Of a stretch of DNA of 64,000 nt, positions 62,937-64,000 are shown piece by piece. The notes beneath the pieces are model-generated. The model did no database searches. It worked only from the letters and a program-made list of their open reading frames with translations, and was not told the origin of the DNA. Each line of letters begins with the position of its first letter. The stretch's first letter is position 1. Both the position numbers and the translations under genes were made by a program. Origin of the DNA: Rhodoferax sp. (GTDB lineage: Bacteria > Pseudomonadota > Gammaproteobacteria > Burkholderiales > Burkholderiaceae_C); the NCBI RefSeq assembly GCF_023700745.1, contig NZ_JAMPYG010000004.1:118883-182882 (forward strand), written 5' to 3'.

Positions 62937-63947
62937 CTAACCTCCGCGTACCTTCTTCAGGGCATCCTGCACGATGTTGACGGCTTCTGCTCCGATATTG
63001 GGAACGTGCTTGTCATAGATCGGCTTCAGCTTGGCAACAATGCGAGCCTTTTCAGCAGGAGAAAACTCAGTGACCACCATCCCCCGGGTCTTGAGCATGG
63101 CAAGTGACTTTTCATCCTGCGCACGGCTTGCATCGCGCTGGACGGTCTGCCCTGCCAATGCCGCCTCACGCAACGCTGCCTGCTCCTGCGGATTGAGCTG
63201 ATCCCACAACTTCTTGCTGTAAAGCACAAAGAACGGTGAATAAGCATGACGCGTTACCGACAAATACTTCTGCACCTCATAGAGTTTGGCCGTCTCAATC
63301 GTAGAGAACGGGTTTTCCTGGCCATCAATGGCCTTGGTTTCCAGTGCCATGAACACTTCGCCAAAGGCCATCGGCGTGGGGTTTGCGCCCAGTGTCTTGA
63401 AGGTGTCGAGGAAAATGGTGTTTTGCATGATGCGTACTTTCATGCCGTCAAAGTCTTCCACCTTCGCCACGGCACGCTTGCTGTTGGTCAGGTTGCGGAA
63501 ACCGTTTTCCCAGTAGGCCAGGTTGACCAGCCCGGCAGCTTCGAGCTTCTTGTTGAAGTACTGGCCGGCCGGACCGTCCAGAACAGCGTAGGCTTCCTTC
63601 TCATTGGCAAACAGGAAGGGCAGGTCAAAGACGCCCAGTTCCTTGACGATACCCATCAAGGCCGAGCCGGACGTGCACACGATCTCCTGCGTACCCGCGC
63701 GTGTTGCCTGAGCGCCTGCGAGGTCACCACCCGCAGAACCGCCCCAGAAAGCGTTGATCTTCATCTTGCCGCCGGTCTTCGCATCAAGCACCTCCTGCAT
63801 CTTCTTGACGCCCAGTCCGACCGAGTGGTCTTCATTGACGCCGTTGGTCCACTTGATGGTGCGCTCGGCGAACTGGGCAAAGCTGGAAGTAGCCACCAGC
63901 AAGGCGGCACCGGCAATCACCGATGCAATGGTTCTGCGTTTGAACAT
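62937..63947 (-). CDS. TRAP transporter substrate-binding protein (DctP type), second copy
   Basis: Periplasmic receptor of a TRAP transporter, 336 aa, with a Sec signal ending near residue 24 (SSFA). It is clearly paralogous to the receptor at 3630-4649: the shared segment WENGFRNLTNSKR is identical, and GMKVRIMQN keeps the ligand arginine. No permease genes are in the window on its downstream side. In the Q-M-P order its permeases would lie upstream, beyond the right end. The start ATG follows AGGAGAC. The ligand is an unknown carboxylate. Confidence 0.9.
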   Translation of the reverse strand: MFKRRTIASVIAGAALLVATSSFAQFAERTIKWTNGVNEDHSVGLGVKKMQEVLDAKTGGKMKINAFWGGSAGGDLAGAQATRAGTQEIVCTSGSALMGIVKELGVFDLPFLFANEKEAYAVLDGPAGQYFNKKLEAAGLVNLAYWENGFRNLTNSKRAVAKVEDFDGMKVRIMQNTIFLDTFKTLGANPTPMAFGEVFMALETKAIDGQENPFSTIETAKLYEVQKYLSVTRHAYSPFFVLYSKKLWDQLNPQEQAALREAALAGQTVQRDASRAQDEKSLAMLKTRGMVVTEFSPAEKARIVAKLKPIYDKHVPNIGAEAVNIVQDALKKVRGG

Positions 63948-64000
63948 GGTTGTCTCCTTTTATATGAACGACAGGGGTGGGGGAAAATTTTGTCAGCGCA

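Overview
This window comes from a betaproteobacterium of the order Burkholderiales, most likely family Comamonadaceae and close to Rhodoferax. The support is lineage-typical gene content: DUF3567, DUF2970 and DUF2909 proteins, PhaM with a lysine/alanine-rich tail, a Bug-type solute receptor, a betaproteobacterial aa3 oxidase cluster, and a protein I read as the rhodoquinone enzyme RquA, which fits Rhodoferax. It is ordinary chromosomal DNA with dense coding, short gaps and ATGA/TGATG overlaps. I found no prophage, insertion sequence, CRISPR array, tRNA or rRNA.

Layout. 1-4650: a LacI-type regulator divergent from gluconokinase and a three-gene TRAP transporter, with two identical 14-bp palindromes between them. 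4880-9370: a sugar ABC importer whose receptor gene is separated from the permease and ATPase genes by about 390 bp of palindromic repeats. 9390-18075 (minus strand): a PAS-GGDEF-EAL protein, a TctE/TctD-like two-component pair, cca, a glutathione S-transferase and a lytic transglycosylase. 18080-21100: 5-formyl-THF cyclo-ligase, queA, tgt. 21150-31940: FIST protein, PhaM, PCuAC copper chaperone, VOC protein, DUF3108, DUF3567, LysE, two DMT exporters, an aminotransferase, a phasin with a well-marked promoter, a creatininase-family amidohydrolase and PhnA. 32010-35850: an ABC importer of the Fe(III)/2-aminoethylphosphonate class. 36000-48950: DUF167, a DsbD/ScsB-like reductase, hemE, priA, rquA, an AEC transporter, a YafJ-type amidotransferase, a FimV-like protein, rpoH and a Bug receptor. 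49040-60245 (mostly minus): HPF/RaiA-like protein, then the aa3 cytochrome oxidase cluster (SCO, ctaB, ctaA, a SCO-like protein, SURF1, ctaE, DUF2970, ctaG, a 41-aa protein, ctaD, ctaC) and two c-type cytochromes. 60630-63950: BioC-like methyltransferase, ComF-like protein, trmL and a second TRAP receptor.

How it fits together. The left end imports sugars and sugar acids and phosphorylates gluconate. PhaM and the phasin belong to polyhydroxybutyrate storage. The oxidase cluster, with SCO, a second SCO-like protein, CtaG and PCuAC, covers copper delivery, haem A synthesis and aerobic respiration. rquA has a perfect FNR box placed for class II activation and would supply rhodoquinone under low oxygen, so the window holds both the aerobic and part of the anaerobic respiratory equipment.

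The observations most worth a second look are the FNR-type promoter of rquA, the pair of homologous hairpin repeats in the sugar ABC operon with paired changes in their outer stems, the divergent SCO-like protein that keeps the copper ligands, the DnaA-box region between hemE and priA, and the CIRCE element over the rpoH promoter.
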